Positions 18,459 through 27,573 of a DNA stretch of 64,000 nt are shown here, in pieces. The notes beneath the pieces were generated by a model. That model saw nothing but the letters and a program-made list of their open reading frames with translations. It was not told where the DNA came from and ran no database searches. Source of the DNA: Kaistella antarctica (lineage in GTDB: Bacteria > Bacteroidota > Bacteroidia > Flavobacteriales > Weeksellaceae); the NCBI RefSeq assembly GCF_900109615.1, contig NZ_FOIX01000001.1:744001-808000 (forward strand). The letters are read 5' to 3'. A program made the position numbers and the translations under genes. Position 1 is the first letter of the stretch. Each line of letters opens with the position of its first letter.

Positions 18459-19751
18459 ATGAGTTACATTTCTTACATTGAAGCAAGACAAATTTTAGAT
18501 TCTAGAGGTAATCCTACCATTGAAGTTGATGTTTTCACGGAGGCTGGTTCCATGGGTCGCGCTGCGGTTCCTTCTGGTGCATCTACCGGTGAACACGAAG
18601 CGGTAGAGTTACGTGATGGAGCAAAAGAATATGGCGGAAAAGGGGTTTTAAAAGCAGTTGAAAATGTAAGAGAAATCATTGCGCCAGAATTAATTGGTAC
18701 TTCTGTTTTCGAGCAAAACTTTATCGATCAGTTGATGATTGAGCTAGATGGTACTCCGAATAAAGCCAACCTTGGTGCAAATGCAATTCTTGGTGTTTCT
18801 TTAGCAGTTGCGAAAGCGGCAGCTTTGGATTTGAAAATCCCATTGTACAAATATATTGGCGGCGTCAATGCAAATACGCTTCCCGTTCCGATGATGAATG
18901 TTATCAATGGTGGATCGCACTCAGATGCGCCCATCGCTTTTCAGGAATTCATGATTATGCCGGTGAAGGCTGATTCGTTTTCACACGCTTTACAAAAAGG
19001 AACCGAAATTTTCCACGAACTGAAAGCAATCTTAAAATCAAGAAATCTTTCTACCGCAGTTGGAGATGAAGGTGGTTTTGCCCCTAAATTTAAAGGAACT
19101 GAAGATGCCTTAGATACTTTAACGCAGGCTATCGCTAATGCTGGCTACAAAGCTGGAGACGATATCATGTTTGCATTAGATTGTGCGGCGTCCGAATTCT
19201 ATGTTGATGGAAAATACGATTACAGAAAATTTGAAGGTGAAGATGGAGCTTTAAGAAGTAGAGAAGAGCAAGTCGCTTATTTGACAGAACTGGCTGAAAA
19301 ATATCCAATCATTTCTATCGAAGACGGAATGGATGAAAACGACTGGGAAGGTTGGAAAATGTTAACTGATAAATTAGGAGAAACTACTCAGATTGTTGGT
19401 GATGATTTATTTGTAACCAATACCGAAATCTTAGCCAGAGGAATTAAAGAAAATATCGGGAATTCAATCTTGGTAAAAGTAAATCAGATCGGTACTTTAT
19501 CAGAAACGATGGCAGCTGTACAAATGGCTCAACATAATAAATTTACCACTGTAATATCGCACCGCTCTGGAGAAACTGAAGATTCTACCATCGCAGATTT
19601 AGCCGTAGCAATGAATTGTGGACAAATCAAAACTGGTTCAGCTTCACGATCAGATAGGATGGCAAAGTACAATCAATTATTGAGAATTGAAGAAGCTTTA
19701 GGCGAAACAGCCATATTCCCAGGAATGGATGCTTTTAAAATAAAACGATAA
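18459..19751 (+). CDS. eno: Enolase (phosphopyruvate hydratase)
   Basis: Enolase interconverts 2-phosphoglycerate and phosphoenolpyruvate in glycolysis, in the cytosol with Mg2+. The 430-residue product is full length and shows [15 protein letters not shown], the catalytic [10 protein letters not shown], the metal-ligand regions [13 protein letters not shown] and VGDDLFVTN, the catalytic-lysine region [12 protein letters not shown] and the signature [20 protein letters not shown]. It has its own promoter box and a terminator-like hairpin afterwards, so it is probably a single-gene unit. Confidence 0.99.
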   Translation: MSYISYIEARQILDSRGNPTIEVDVFTEAGSMGRAAVPSGASTGEHEAVELRDGAKEYGGKGVLKAVENVREIIAPELIGTSVFEQNFIDQLMIELDGTPNKANLGANAILGVSLAVAKAAALDLKIPLYKYIGGVNANTLPVPMMNVINGGSHSDAPIAFQEFMIMPVKADSFSHALQKGTEIFHELKAILKSRNLSTAVGDEGGFAPKFKGTEDALDTLTQAIANAGYKAGDDIMFALDCAASEFYVDGKYDYRKFEGEDGALRSREEQVAYLTELAEKYPIISIEDGMDENDWEGWKMLTDKLGETTQIVGDDLFVTNTEILARGIKENIGNSILVKVNQIGTLSETMAAVQMAQHNKFTTVISHRSGETEDSTIADLAVAMNCGQIKTGSASRSDRMAKYNQLLRIEEALGETAIFPGMDAFKIKR

Positions 19752-19770
19752 TAGAAAAAATGAATGGAGA

Positions 19771-19803
19771 GACTGCAAGAAATACTTGCAGTTTTCTTCT
19801 TTT
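19771..19803 (+). terminator. Terminator after eno
   Basis: CTGCAAG and CTTGCAG form a perfect 7-base stem around AAATA, followed by TTTTCTTCTTTT. Confidence 0.85.
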
Positions 19804-19832
19804 AGTTATAAATTAGTAAAAAATAAATTATA

Positions 19833-21119
19833 ATGTCAGATAACAAAGTTATATTAAACTATGATGGGAAATCTTTTGAATACCCAATCGTAGAAAGTAC
19901 TATCGGTGACAGAGGAATCGATATCTCAAAGTTAAGAGACCAAACGGGTTTAATTACTTTAGACTTAGGATATAAAAATACAGGTGCAACCATTAGCAAC
20001 ATCACTTATTTAGATGGTGATAACGGCGAATTGTATTACAGAGGTTATCCGATTGAGCAGATTGCAGAAAAATCTAGCTTTACAGAGGTAATGTATCTTT
20101 TGTTGAATGATGATTTACCAACAACCGAGCAATTTGCAGGTTTCGAAAAGGGAATCAAACAATATAATTTCGTTGCTGATGAGATGAAAAGATTGATCGA
20201 TGTCTTTCCTCGCTCGGCTCACCCAATGGGTGTTTTGTCTGCGCTTACTTCTGCCTTAATTGCCTTTAATCCAAAAGCAGTTGACGTAAGATCCAAAGAA
20301 GATATGGACCACGCCGCAGAAATGCTAATCGCGAAATTTTCTCACCTTTGTGCTTGGACTTACCGTAAGAAAATGGGCTTATCCATTAACCACGGAGACG
20401 ACAGTTTAAACTATGTCGAGAATTTCTACAAAATGTGTTTCCGTCGTCCAAACCAAGAGTTTCATTTGGATTCTACGGTGGTAAATGCTTTAGATAAATT
20501 ACTAATTCTTCACGCAGATCACGAGCAAAACTGTTCTACTTCCACAGTGAGAATGGTTGGTTCCGCACACACTGGATTGTTCGCTTCAGTTTCAGCTGGG
20601 ATTTCTGCTCTTTGGGGACCACTTCATGGTGGCGCCAACCAAGCGGTTATTGAAATGTTAGAAATGATTGAAAAAGATGGTGGCGATGTTGCGAAATATG
20701 TAGAGAAAGCGAAAAATAAAGATGACGATTTCCGTTTGATGGGCTTCGGACACAGGGTTTACAAAAACTTCGATCCAAGAGCACGCATCATTAAAAAAGC
20801 AGCCGACGATATTTTTGCGGCCTTAGGAATTGAAGACAAAGCTTTAGATATTGCTTTACAATTAGAAAAAGTAGCCTTAGAAGATGAGTATTTCATCGAA
20901 AGAAAACTCTATCCAAACGTAGATTTCTATTCCGGAATTATTTACAGAGCTTTAGGAATTCCTACAGAGATGTTTACGGTAATGTTCGCTTTAGGACGCT
21001 TACCAGGCTGGATTTCTCAGTGGAAAGAAATGAGATTACACAACGATCCAATCGGACGACCAAGACAAGTTTATCAAGGTGCTACAAAACGTGATTACGT
21101 TGACATGAGCGCAAGATAA
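19833..21119 (+). CDS. gltA: Citrate synthase
   Basis: This enzyme condenses acetyl-CoA and oxaloacetate to citrate in the TCA cycle. The 428-residue product is of the type II, gammaproteobacterial-like size. It has GDNGELYYRGYPIEQIA, the HADHEQNCSTSTVRMVGSAH catalytic region, WGPLHGGANQAVIEML, and GFGHRVYKNFDPRA with the second catalytic His. The final part FYSGIIYRALGIP carries the conserved Asp region. It stands between two terminators. Confidence 0.98.
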   Translation: MSDNKVILNYDGKSFEYPIVESTIGDRGIDISKLRDQTGLITLDLGYKNTGATISNITYLDGDNGELYYRGYPIEQIAEKSSFTEVMYLLLNDDLPTTEQFAGFEKGIKQYNFVADEMKRLIDVFPRSAHPMGVLSALTSALIAFNPKAVDVRSKEDMDHAAEMLIAKFSHLCAWTYRKKMGLSINHGDDSLNYVENFYKMCFRRPNQEFHLDSTVVNALDKLLILHADHEQNCSTSTVRMVGSAHTGLFASVSAGISALWGPLHGGANQAVIEMLEMIEKDGGDVAKYVEKAKNKDDDFRLMGFGHRVYKNFDPRARIIKKAADDIFAALGIEDKALDIALQLEKVALEDEYFIERKLYPNVDFYSGIIYRALGIPTEMFTVMFALGRLPGWISQWKEMRLHNDPIGRPRQVYQGATKRDYVDMSAR

Positions 21120-21140
21120 TCTTAACTGATATTTATAAAT

Positions 21141-21174
21141 TCCCTTTCAATTTACTTTGAGAGGGATTTTTTTT
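21141..21174 (+). terminator. Terminator after gltA
   Basis: TCCCTTTCAA pairs with TTGAGAGGGA around a 6-base loop and is followed by a run of T. Confidence 0.87.
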
Positions 21175-21204
21175 GGGCGCACATTTCCTTCTTCCGTTCC
21201 CGCT

Positions 21205-21260
21205 GTCATTGCGAGGATCGAAGCAATCTTATAATAATAGATCGTCGTACTCGCAATGAC
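21205..21260. repeat. Interspersed inverted repeat (GTCATTGCGAG type)
   Basis: GTCATTGCGAG (21205-21215) and CTCGCAATGAC (21250-21260) are perfect 11-base arms enclosing GATCGAAGCAATC. Sequences of this type recur between genes in many bacteria. The 252-base spacer between gltA and the next gene otherwise holds only the gltA terminator and no gene. Confidence 0.7.
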
Positions 21261-21371
21261 GAGCTCCACTCAAGCCGGGGCGCAACTCGGTTTTCAAAAT
21301 TAGATTTCAGCAAAATTGAAATTTTCAGTATCTTAACCCTCGGAAAAATTATTAGAAAAACTTTCTAATCA

Positions 21372-22061
21372 ATGAAGTTATCATACCCTATTCTTTTTGT
21401 AATTTTTACAGGTCTTTCCTTATTCTCCTGCAGTCCAAAAGCTGCGATAAATACTGAGTTAAAAAAGGAATTGGATATGATTATGTTTACAGACCAAGCC
21501 TTCCGCCGACAGTATGATCCTAAAATGTCAGAGGCAGAAAGGAGAGATATAGCAGATAGTCTCAACTTGAATTATGATGAAATGAGACGAAATCTATTAG
21601 TTCTAATGAATAGATATGATACTGAAAATACTAAGAAAATCGAAACCATCATCGCAAAATATGGATATCCCGGAAAATCATTAGTTGGCGAACCCACCAA
21701 TCAGGCAGCTTTTCTAGTGATTCAGCATTCGTCTGTAATACCAAAATACCTTCCTTTAATTAAAGTTGTTGCAGAAAAAAAGGAGTTGCCATTTATGTTG
21801 TATGCAATGATGCTTGATCGTCATTTAATGTACAAAGGTGAAGAGCAAATATATGGATCGCAAGGCGACGAAAGGGATGGTGTCGCCATTATCTGGCCGA
21901 TAAAAGATGTCGTCAATGTTAATAAATTACGAAAGGAAGCTGGTTTTCCAGAAACAGTAGAAGAATATTCGAAATTACTGTTTGGAGAAGAGTTCATCTT
22001 TAAAAGCTATACTTTGAAAGAAGTAGAGGAGATGTTTGCTGGGCAGATTATTTCTTATTGA
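21372..22061 (+). CDS. DUF6624-like lipoprotein
   Basis: The 229-residue product starts with a lipoprotein signal (MKLSYPILFVIFTGLSLFSC). The mature region shows the pattern of DUF6624: an early D-x-x-x-R (DQAFRRQYD), an alternation ending in IETIIAKYGYPGKSLVGEPT, then QAAFLVIQHSS and a His-containing helix (MMLDRHLMYKGEEQIYGSQG). The function of the family is unknown to me. The gene lies downstream of a repeat-containing spacer, 41 bases before a small membrane protein. Confidence 0.75.
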   Translation: MKLSYPILFVIFTGLSLFSCSPKAAINTELKKELDMIMFTDQAFRRQYDPKMSEAERRDIADSLNLNYDEMRRNLLVLMNRYDTENTKKIETIIAKYGYPGKSLVGEPTNQAAFLVIQHSSVIPKYLPLIKVVAEKKELPFMLYAMMLDRHLMYKGEEQIYGSQGDERDGVAIIWPIKDVVNVNKLRKEAGFPETVEEYSKLLFGEEFIFKSYTLKEVEEMFAGQIISY

Positions 22062-22102
22062 AAAAATAAAAGTCTTTATCAAAAAAATATAATTATCAGG
22101 AA

Positions 22103-22387
22103 ATGAATTCCAAAAAGAAAAAAATACTTATAGCCGCCGGAATATTTTTAATTGCATTGAATATCTTTGCTTTTTATATTCTTCAAGAAGGAATCGGTAT
22201 CGCCGAAGCCATTAAAAATACAAAAAATAAAGCAGCCTTAAATTCATTGGAGCAGAAGCAAATTTTCAGCGATGTGTTTCCATCATTAATCTTTACGATT
22301 GATATCGCGATCATCTTTTTTGTCTGTTATCTACTCATTAAAATACTATTTAAAAGTCTTAAAAAATCTTTATCTACGAAATCATGA
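22103..22387 (+). CDS. Small two-helix membrane protein
   Basis: The 94-residue product has a Lys-rich start, one hydrophobic helix at about residues 8-30, a polar segment with EAIKNTKNKAALNSLEQKQ, and a second helix at about residues 60-82 followed by a basic tail. No family was recognised. Its stop codon overlaps the paaZ start (ATGA), so it is probably translated in the same operon. A role for the pair cannot be deduced. Confidence 0.7.
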   Translation: MNSKKKKILIAAGIFLIALNIFAFYILQEGIGIAEAIKNTKNKAALNSLEQKQIFSDVFPSLIFTIDIAIIFFVCYLLIKILFKSLKKSLSTKS

Positions 22388-24879
22388 AATTAAAAAATTA
22401 TATCAGCGGTCACTGGATCGAAGGATCAGGAAATGAAATGCCACTCTACAACGCAGTCAACGGTGAGTTAGTTGCGATTTCAGATACGGGCGGAATTGAT
22501 TTTGAGCAAGCTTTACATTACGGAAGAACAGTCGGCTACAAAAATTTATCCTCCATGACTTTCTACGATCGTGGCGAAATGTTGAAGAAATTAGCATTGT
22601 ATTTACTAGAACGGAAGAAAAAATATTACGATTTATCTTATAAAACTGGTGCAACTCACGCCGATTCTTGGGTTGATATTGAAGGAGGTTTTGGAACTTT
22701 CTTCACCTATTCTGGTCTTGCAAAAAGGATGTTGCCTAACACTCCCTTTTGGGTAGATGGTGATACTCAGAAAATTTCGGCCAATGGAACATTTCTCGGA
22801 ACGCATATTTTAACGCCCAGCGAAGGAGTTTCAGTTCAGATTAATGCGTATAACTTTCCAGTTTGGGGAATGCTAGAAAAATTATCAACCTCACTTTTAG
22901 CTGGAGTTCCAAGCATCGTCAAACCTGCGACGCCAGGTTCCTATTTAACGAATGCAGTTTTTCAGGATATGATTGAAAGCGGATTTCTTCCCGAAGGTGC
23001 TATTCAATTAGTTTGTGGTGAGCCCGGAAATATTTTAGATTACGTTCAAGACGGTGACTCTGTCCTTTTTACAGGTTCGGCATCGACTGGAAAGAAGTTA
23101 AAATCTTTGCCTTCAGTTTCAACGAATTCGGTTCGTTTCAACTTAGAAGCCGATTCATTAAACTGTTCAATCCTTGGCTTAGATGCGAAACCTGGAACAC
23201 CAGAATTTGATCTTTTTATTAAAGAAGTCAGAACTGAAATGACGACCAAAGCGGGACAGAAATGTACGGCGATCCGAAGAATTATCGTTCCTGAAAATTT
23301 AGTTGGTGATGTTCAAAGTACTTTAGCAAAATCCTTAGACCAAACTAAAATTGGAAATCCTTTGAGTAGAGAAACTCGAATGGGTTCCATTGTCGGTAAA
23401 AAAGAAATGGCTGTTCTTCAAGAAAGAATTAATCTTTTAAAAACGGAGACCGAATTAATCTACGATGGGCAACATCAATTGGTTGATGCTGATTACGAAA
23501 GCGGCGCTTTTATGACGCCGAAAGTATTTTACAACGATAAACCTTTTGAGAAAAATATCTCTCACGAAGTCGAAGCTTTCGGACCGGTTTCAACTTTAAT
23601 GCCTTACAAAGATGCAGACGAAGCAGCCGCTTTAGCAAAACGTGGAAAAGGAAGTTTAGTTGGCTCCATTATTTCCCGCGATGAAAAATTTGTAGCCGAA
23701 ACATCTTGGAAAATGGCCTCAAGCCACGGGAGAATTTTCGTCTTAAATAGAGATAACGCAAAAGAATCCACTGGCCACGGTTCACCTTTGCCAACATTAA
23801 TGCACGGTGGTCCGGGAAGAGCAGGAGGTGGTGAGGAAATGGGCGGATTAAATGGACTTCATTTCTTTTTACAAAAAACAGCGATCCAAGGTTCACCAGA
23901 TATTTTAACCGCGATTACCAAAATTTATCAGCAAGGTGCAACTCCAACTTACTCAGATAAACATCCATTTAGAAAATATTTTGAAGAAGTAGAAATCGGA
24001 GATTCTTTAGAAACCGCTGGAAGAACCGTAACCGAAGCAGATATTGTTAATTTTGGTAATGTTTCTTGGGATCATTTCTATGCCCACACTGATTCAACTT
24101 CTTTAAACGGAACCATCTTCGATCAAACAGTAGCGCACGGATATTTCATTCTTTCGGCAGCAGCAGGATTATTTGTTTCTGGTAAAAAAGGACCAGTGAT
24201 TGCCAATTACGGTTTAGAAAATGCGAGTTTCTTTAAACCTGTTTACGCTGGAGATACAATTACTGTTTATTTGACCGCAAAGGAGAGAATCAACAAAGGA
24301 GTAAAAGGGCGTAATGTCCCGAGCGGCGTCGTAAAATGGTTAGTAGAAGTAGTTAACCAGCGGGAAGAAACCGTTTGTATCGCCACGATTTTAACATTGG
24401 TAGCCAAGAAATCTCCTTTCATTAAAATCGATTACAAAGATTTTGCAAAAAGATTAAATAGTTTGACCGCAGAATCTTTACCGAAATGGGGAAGAATGAA
24501 AGCGCAGGAAATGCTCGAACATTTGAAAACCACCATGGAATACAGCATCGGCGAATTAGAAACTTCTCATTGTAAAACGCCAGAAGATCAATTAGAAAAA
24601 TATCAAGATTCGCTTTATAATTTCTGGAAGATGCCGCAGGATTTCCCAGCACCGTTTTTAGAAGACGGCAAACTTCCAAAGTTAAAATATAGAAATTTAG
24701 AAGAAGCGAAAACACATTTCATTGAGTCTGTAAAAAATTATCAAATTTACTTCCGTGAAAATCCAAACGCCGAACATTTACATTTTGTCTTCGGAACTTT
24801 AAATAAAGAAATGATGGAATTATTTCACCAAAAGCATGTGACCCATCACTTTGAGCAATTTGGACTTTTCACTAGCTAA
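22384..24879 (+). CDS. paaZ: PaaZ-type ALDH/MaoC protein with C-terminal DUF1569-like domain
   Basis: PaaZ opens the oxepin-CoA ring with its MaoC-type hydratase and oxidises the resulting semialdehyde with its aldehyde dehydrogenase domain, in aerobic phenylacetate breakdown. Of 831 residues, about 1-510 are ALDH, with FTGSASTGKK, the NLEADSLN glutamate and catalytic Cys294 in GQKCTAIRR. About 525-670 are MaoC-like, with WDHFYAHTD and VAHGYFILS. The E. coli protein ends near 681. Here about 145 more residues follow, with KWGRMKAQEMLEHLKTTMEY and HVTHHFEQFG at the end, matching DUF1569 (DinB-like). No paaABCDE genes are in this window, so the substrate is inferred from the domain pair only. 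Confidence 0.88.
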   Translation: MKLKNYISGHWIEGSGNEMPLYNAVNGELVAISDTGGIDFEQALHYGRTVGYKNLSSMTFYDRGEMLKKLALYLLERKKKYYDLSYKTGATHADSWVDIEGGFGTFFTYSGLAKRMLPNTPFWVDGDTQKISANGTFLGTHILTPSEGVSVQINAYNFPVWGMLEKLSTSLLAGVPSIVKPATPGSYLTNAVFQDMIESGFLPEGAIQLVCGEPGNILDYVQDGDSVLFTGSASTGKKLKSLPSVSTNSVRFNLEADSLNCSILGLDAKPGTPEFDLFIKEVRTEMTTKAGQKCTAIRRIIVPENLVGDVQSTLAKSLDQTKIGNPLSRETRMGSIVGKKEMAVLQERINLLKTETELIYDGQHQLVDADYESGAFMTPKVFYNDKPFEKNISHEVEAFGPVSTLMPYKDADEAAALAKRGKGSLVGSIISRDEKFVAETSWKMASSHGRIFVLNRDNAKESTGHGSPLPTLMHGGPGRAGGGEEMGGLNGLHFFLQKTAIQGSPDILTAITKIYQQGATPTYSDKHPFRKYFEEVEIGDSLETAGRTVTEADIVNFGNVSWDHFYAHTDSTSLNGTIFDQTVAHGYFILSAAAGLFVSGKKGPVIANYGLENASFFKPVYAGDTITVYLTAKERINKGVKGRNVPSGVVKWLVEVVNQREETVCIATILTLVAKKSPFIKIDYKDFAKRLNSLTAESLPKWGRMKAQEMLEHLKTTMEYSIGELETSHCKTPEDQLEKYQDSLYNFWKMPQDFPAPFLEDGKLPKLKYRNLEEAKTHFIESVKNYQIYFRENPNAEHLHFVFGTLNKEMMELFHQKHVTHHFEQFGLFTS

Positions 24880-24884
24880 TTCAA

Positions 24885-25220
24885 ATGACAAAATATCTAG
24901 TTTTAATCTTTGGACTCTTTTTCACTTTGCAGTTTTCTGCACAGAAGGTTTTTTCGGTCGATTATCAAAGTCAGGCAGACGTAAAAGTTTTTGTTGTAAA
25001 ATATGAAAGTCAAGCAGATTTAAAGGTTTTTAAAGTCGATTACCAAAGTCAAGCAGACCGGAACAAAGGGAATTGGTTTTTCGTAAAATATTCGAGCCAG
25101 GCTGATAAAAAAATCTATTTCGTGGATTACGAAAACCAAGCGGACTTGAAAATAATTTTTGTCAAATACCAAAGTCAGGCTGGTTGGAGAAAGAATGAAA
25201 AGAAACAGTTGATGTATTAA
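24885..25220 (+). CDS. Exported protein built of 13-residue repeats (DUF6150-like)
   Basis: The 111-residue product has a signal peptide (MTKYLVLIFGLFFTLQFSAQ) followed by six repeats with consensus KVFxVDYQSQADL, period 13. One 3-residue insertion (RNKGNW region) breaks the phase in the middle. The alternation of hydrophobic and polar residues with an invariant QA suggests a short beta-solenoid. I recall a flavobacterial family DUF6150 with this pattern, but am not certain. The gene starts 5 bases after paaZ, so the two may be co-transcribed. Function unknown. Confidence 0.78.
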   Translation: MTKYLVLIFGLFFTLQFSAQKVFSVDYQSQADVKVFVVKYESQADLKVFKVDYQSQADRNKGNWFFVKYSSQADKKIYFVDYENQADLKIIFVKYQSQAGWRKNEKKQLMY

Positions 25221-25223
25221 AAA

Positions 25224-25285
25224 TCTGTGAAAATCCGTGAAATCTATGTGTAATTCAGCGCACAGATTATACAGATTTTCACAGA
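25224..25285. repeat. Inverted repeat (TCTGTGAAAATC type)
   Basis: TCTGTGAAAATC (25224-25235) and GATTTTCACAGA (25274-25285) are perfect 12-base arms. Between them are further degenerate copies of the same word (CCGTGAAATC, CAGATTATACAGA). It fills the spacer between the repeat protein and the glycosylase gene. Similar intergenic elements are common in flavobacteria. Confidence 0.75.
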
Positions 25286-25295
25286 GAAACTAAAA

Positions 25296-25997
25296 ATGAA
25301 AAAATCATTGAAAAAAACCATCGGGGAACAAGTTGTAGCATTCAATAAAAAGCTACGTTATTCAGGAAATCTTCCTGAAGAATTCGACGTTCTCAATCCT
25401 TTCTTTGATAATCCCGAAACGATGGAGGTGATGTCCAACTTTTACCAAAAGTTTTACAATGATCAGAACCAAAGAAAATTCATCATCGGAATTAATCCTA
25501 GCCGTCACGGAGCTGGTGTTACAGGCGTTCCTTTTACAGACACCAAAAGATTAGAAAGTGTCTGCGGAATCGAAATGAAATCTGCTCACACGCATGAGAT
25601 TTCGTCGGTTTTTTTGTATAGCGTTATTGAGCAGTTTGGCGGACCAGAAGAGTTTTACAAACACTTTTATATCAATTCCCCTTTTCCTTTGGCCATCATT
25701 CGTAAAACAATACGAGGTGGATTAAACGCCAATTATTACGACGATAAGAATCTTTTTGCAGCCGTGAAACCCTTTATGATTCAAAGTTTAAAAGATCACA
25801 TCAGTTTAGGTTTAGATACCTCCGAAGTTTTTATTTTAGGAAAAAAGAACGCTACCTTTATAGATAAAATAAACAGTCAGGAAAAATTCTTTCAGAAACT
25901 GACCGTGTTGGAACATCCCAGATATATCCAGCAATACAAAAGCAAAGAGAAACAGTTATATATCGATAAATACATAATCGCCTTAAATAAAGTCTAA
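25296..25997 (+). CDS. SMUG2-type uracil-DNA glycosylase family protein
   Basis: The 233-residue product matches the SMUG2/DUF4918 branch of the uracil-DNA glycosylase superfamily, which removes uracil or xanthine from DNA in base-excision repair. Motif 1 is GINPSRHGAGVTGVPFTD (about residues 64-81) and motif 2 is LEHPRYIQQY near the C-terminus, with ILGKKNATFI between them. The length is normal for the family. The stop codon overlaps the start of the crotonase gene by one base (TAATG). Which damaged base it prefers cannot be told from sequence. Confidence 0.85.
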   Translation: MKKSLKKTIGEQVVAFNKKLRYSGNLPEEFDVLNPFFDNPETMEVMSNFYQKFYNDQNQRKFIIGINPSRHGAGVTGVPFTDTKRLESVCGIEMKSAHTHEISSVFLYSVIEQFGGPEEFYKHFYINSPFPLAIIRKTIRGGLNANYYDDKNLFAAVKPFMIQSLKDHISLGLDTSEVFILGKKNATFIDKINSQEKFFQKLTVLEHPRYIQQYKSKEKQLYIDKYIIALNKV

Positions 25998-26764
25998 TGA
26001 ACAACGGATTTGTTAATCAAGAAGTTAAAAATAATATTTCAGAAATCACTTTTGGGCATCCGAAAAGTAATTCCTTACCTGGAGAAATTTTAGAATTGCT
26101 CGCGAAAACAATTTTAGCAGCTGGAAAGGATATCAGCATAAAAGCCATCCTGTTAAAATCTGAGGGCGATAGAGCCTTTTGCGCCGGAGCCAGTTTTGAT
26201 GAGCTGCTTTTAATTGAAGAGTTAAATGCTTCAAAAAAATTCTTTGGCGGCTTTGCTAAAGTCTTAAATGCAATGAGAAGTTGTGGGAAAATAATCATCG
26301 TAAGAGTTCAAGGAAAAACGACTGGCGGCGGAGTAGGAATTGCCTGTGCAGCGGATTATTGCTTTGCAACTAAAGATGCTGAAATGGCTTTAACAGAATT
26401 AAATCTGGGAATCGGACCGTTCGTTATCGGACCGTACGTTGAACGAAAAATGGGTAAGTCTGCGTACATAGCCATGTCAATTGACGCTGATTTCAGAAGT
26501 GCGGATTGGTGCGCAAAACACGATGTCTATCATTCAGTTTCGGAAAATATTGCTGAGATGGATCAGGAAATTGAGCAGTTTTTAAAAAAGTTAGCCACCA
26601 GGAGTACAGACGCTTTAGCTTTAATTAAAAAAGTATCTTGGAACGGAACGGAAAATCTCGAATTGGTCATGCCTGCTCGCATTGAAATGAGCGCCAGTTT
26701 AATTTTAAAGGAATCTGCCAAGAAAAATATTGAATTGATTAAAGAAAGGTTGAGAGCGAAATAA
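25997..26764 (+). CDS. Enoyl-CoA hydratase/isomerase family protein
   Basis: The 255-residue product has the crotonase fold, which binds acyl-CoA thioesters with an oxyanion hole. The first oxyanion segment is GDRAFCAGASFDEL and the second GKTTGGGVGIACAADYCFA, followed by ALTELNLGIGPFVIG, where Glu could be catalytic. The length is typical. It overlaps the SMUG2 gene by one base and is 3 bases from the SDR gene. With PaaZ upstream, a role in acyl-CoA breakdown is plausible, but the exact reaction is not known. Confidence 0.88.
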   Translation: MNNGFVNQEVKNNISEITFGHPKSNSLPGEILELLAKTILAAGKDISIKAILLKSEGDRAFCAGASFDELLLIEELNASKKFFGGFAKVLNAMRSCGKIIIVRVQGKTTGGGVGIACAADYCFATKDAEMALTELNLGIGPFVIGPYVERKMGKSAYIAMSIDADFRSADWCAKHDVYHSVSENIAEMDQEIEQFLKKLATRSTDALALIKKVSWNGTENLELVMPARIEMSASLILKESAKKNIELIKERLRAK

Positions 26765-26767
26765 TCG

Positions 26768-27502
26768 ATGAACACTCATTCTAATAAAACGGTTCTGATT
26801 TTAGGTGCCAATTCCGACGTTGCTAAAGAATGCATTTTGCAATATCTGGAGAGAGGCTTTAGTATAATTGCCTCCTCCAGAAATCTTGCTTCTATAGAAA
26901 ATTTTGAGCGCGAAAATAATATTGATTCTTCGAAAATTACGCTTAAATATTTCGACGCTACCGATTTTTCTTCGCATCAAAAATTTTATGATGACCTTTC
27001 CGTAAAACCCAACATTGTAATTTACGCTGCAGGTTTTTTAGTGGAAAATCAGAAAGCGCTTCACGATTTCGAAAGTGCAAAACAAATGATAGAAGTCAAT
27101 TACATGGGCGCAGTTTCTATTTTGAATATTATTGCAATGGATAAATCAAATAAAAATTTGGAGAGAATTATTGGTCTGTCTTCACTGTCTGGAGTTCGTG
27201 GGCGGAAAAGTAATTTCATTTATGGAAGTACAAAGTCTGCCTTCACGCAATATTTAGCCGGGCTTCGACAAGAATTATCTTCAAGAAAAATTATAGTGAA
27301 TGTTTTGGTGAGTGGTTACATCAATACTAAAATTAATGCAGGTTTAGAACTCAACAAAAACCTACTTATGGAACCACATTATGTTGCGAATCAAATCGTC
27401 AATGCTGGAAATTCCTTTTCCATCGTTCCTAATTTTAAATGGAAAATCATTTATTTTATTCTAAAAATATTACCGGAAAGTTTGGTTTCAAAATTACCAT
27501 AA
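26768..27502 (+). CDS. Short-chain dehydrogenase/reductase
   Basis: The 244-residue product is an NAD(P)-dependent SDR. The cofactor motif is LILGANSDVAKECILQYLER at the N-terminus, the structural motif is NIVIYAAGF, and the catalytic set is Ser in IGLSSLSG with Tyr and Lys in FIYGSTKSAF. The C-terminal stretch ILPESLVSKLP is hydrophobic and may contact the membrane. The substrate is unknown; some relatives act on polyprenyl-phospho-sugars. It ends the run paaZ, repeat protein, SMUG2, crotonase, SDR. Confidence 0.87.
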   Translation: MNTHSNKTVLILGANSDVAKECILQYLERGFSIIASSRNLASIENFERENNIDSSKITLKYFDATDFSSHQKFYDDLSVKPNIVIYAAGFLVENQKALHDFESAKQMIEVNYMGAVSILNIIAMDKSNKNLERIIGLSSLSGVRGRKSNFIYGSTKSAFTQYLAGLRQELSSRKIIVNVLVSGYINTKINAGLELNKNLLMEPHYVANQIVNAGNSFSIVPNFKWKIIYFILKILPESLVSKLP

Positions 27503-27573
27503 AAGAGGCGGAATAATAATATTCCGCATCTTATTTTATAATGCTTCTCTCAAAATTCAGAGATGATAAACTT

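Noticed and set aside
21180-21300. Possible tRNA or small RNA after gltA
   Set aside because: No TpsiC-loop or acceptor pairing pattern; the structure is explained by an inverted repeat.
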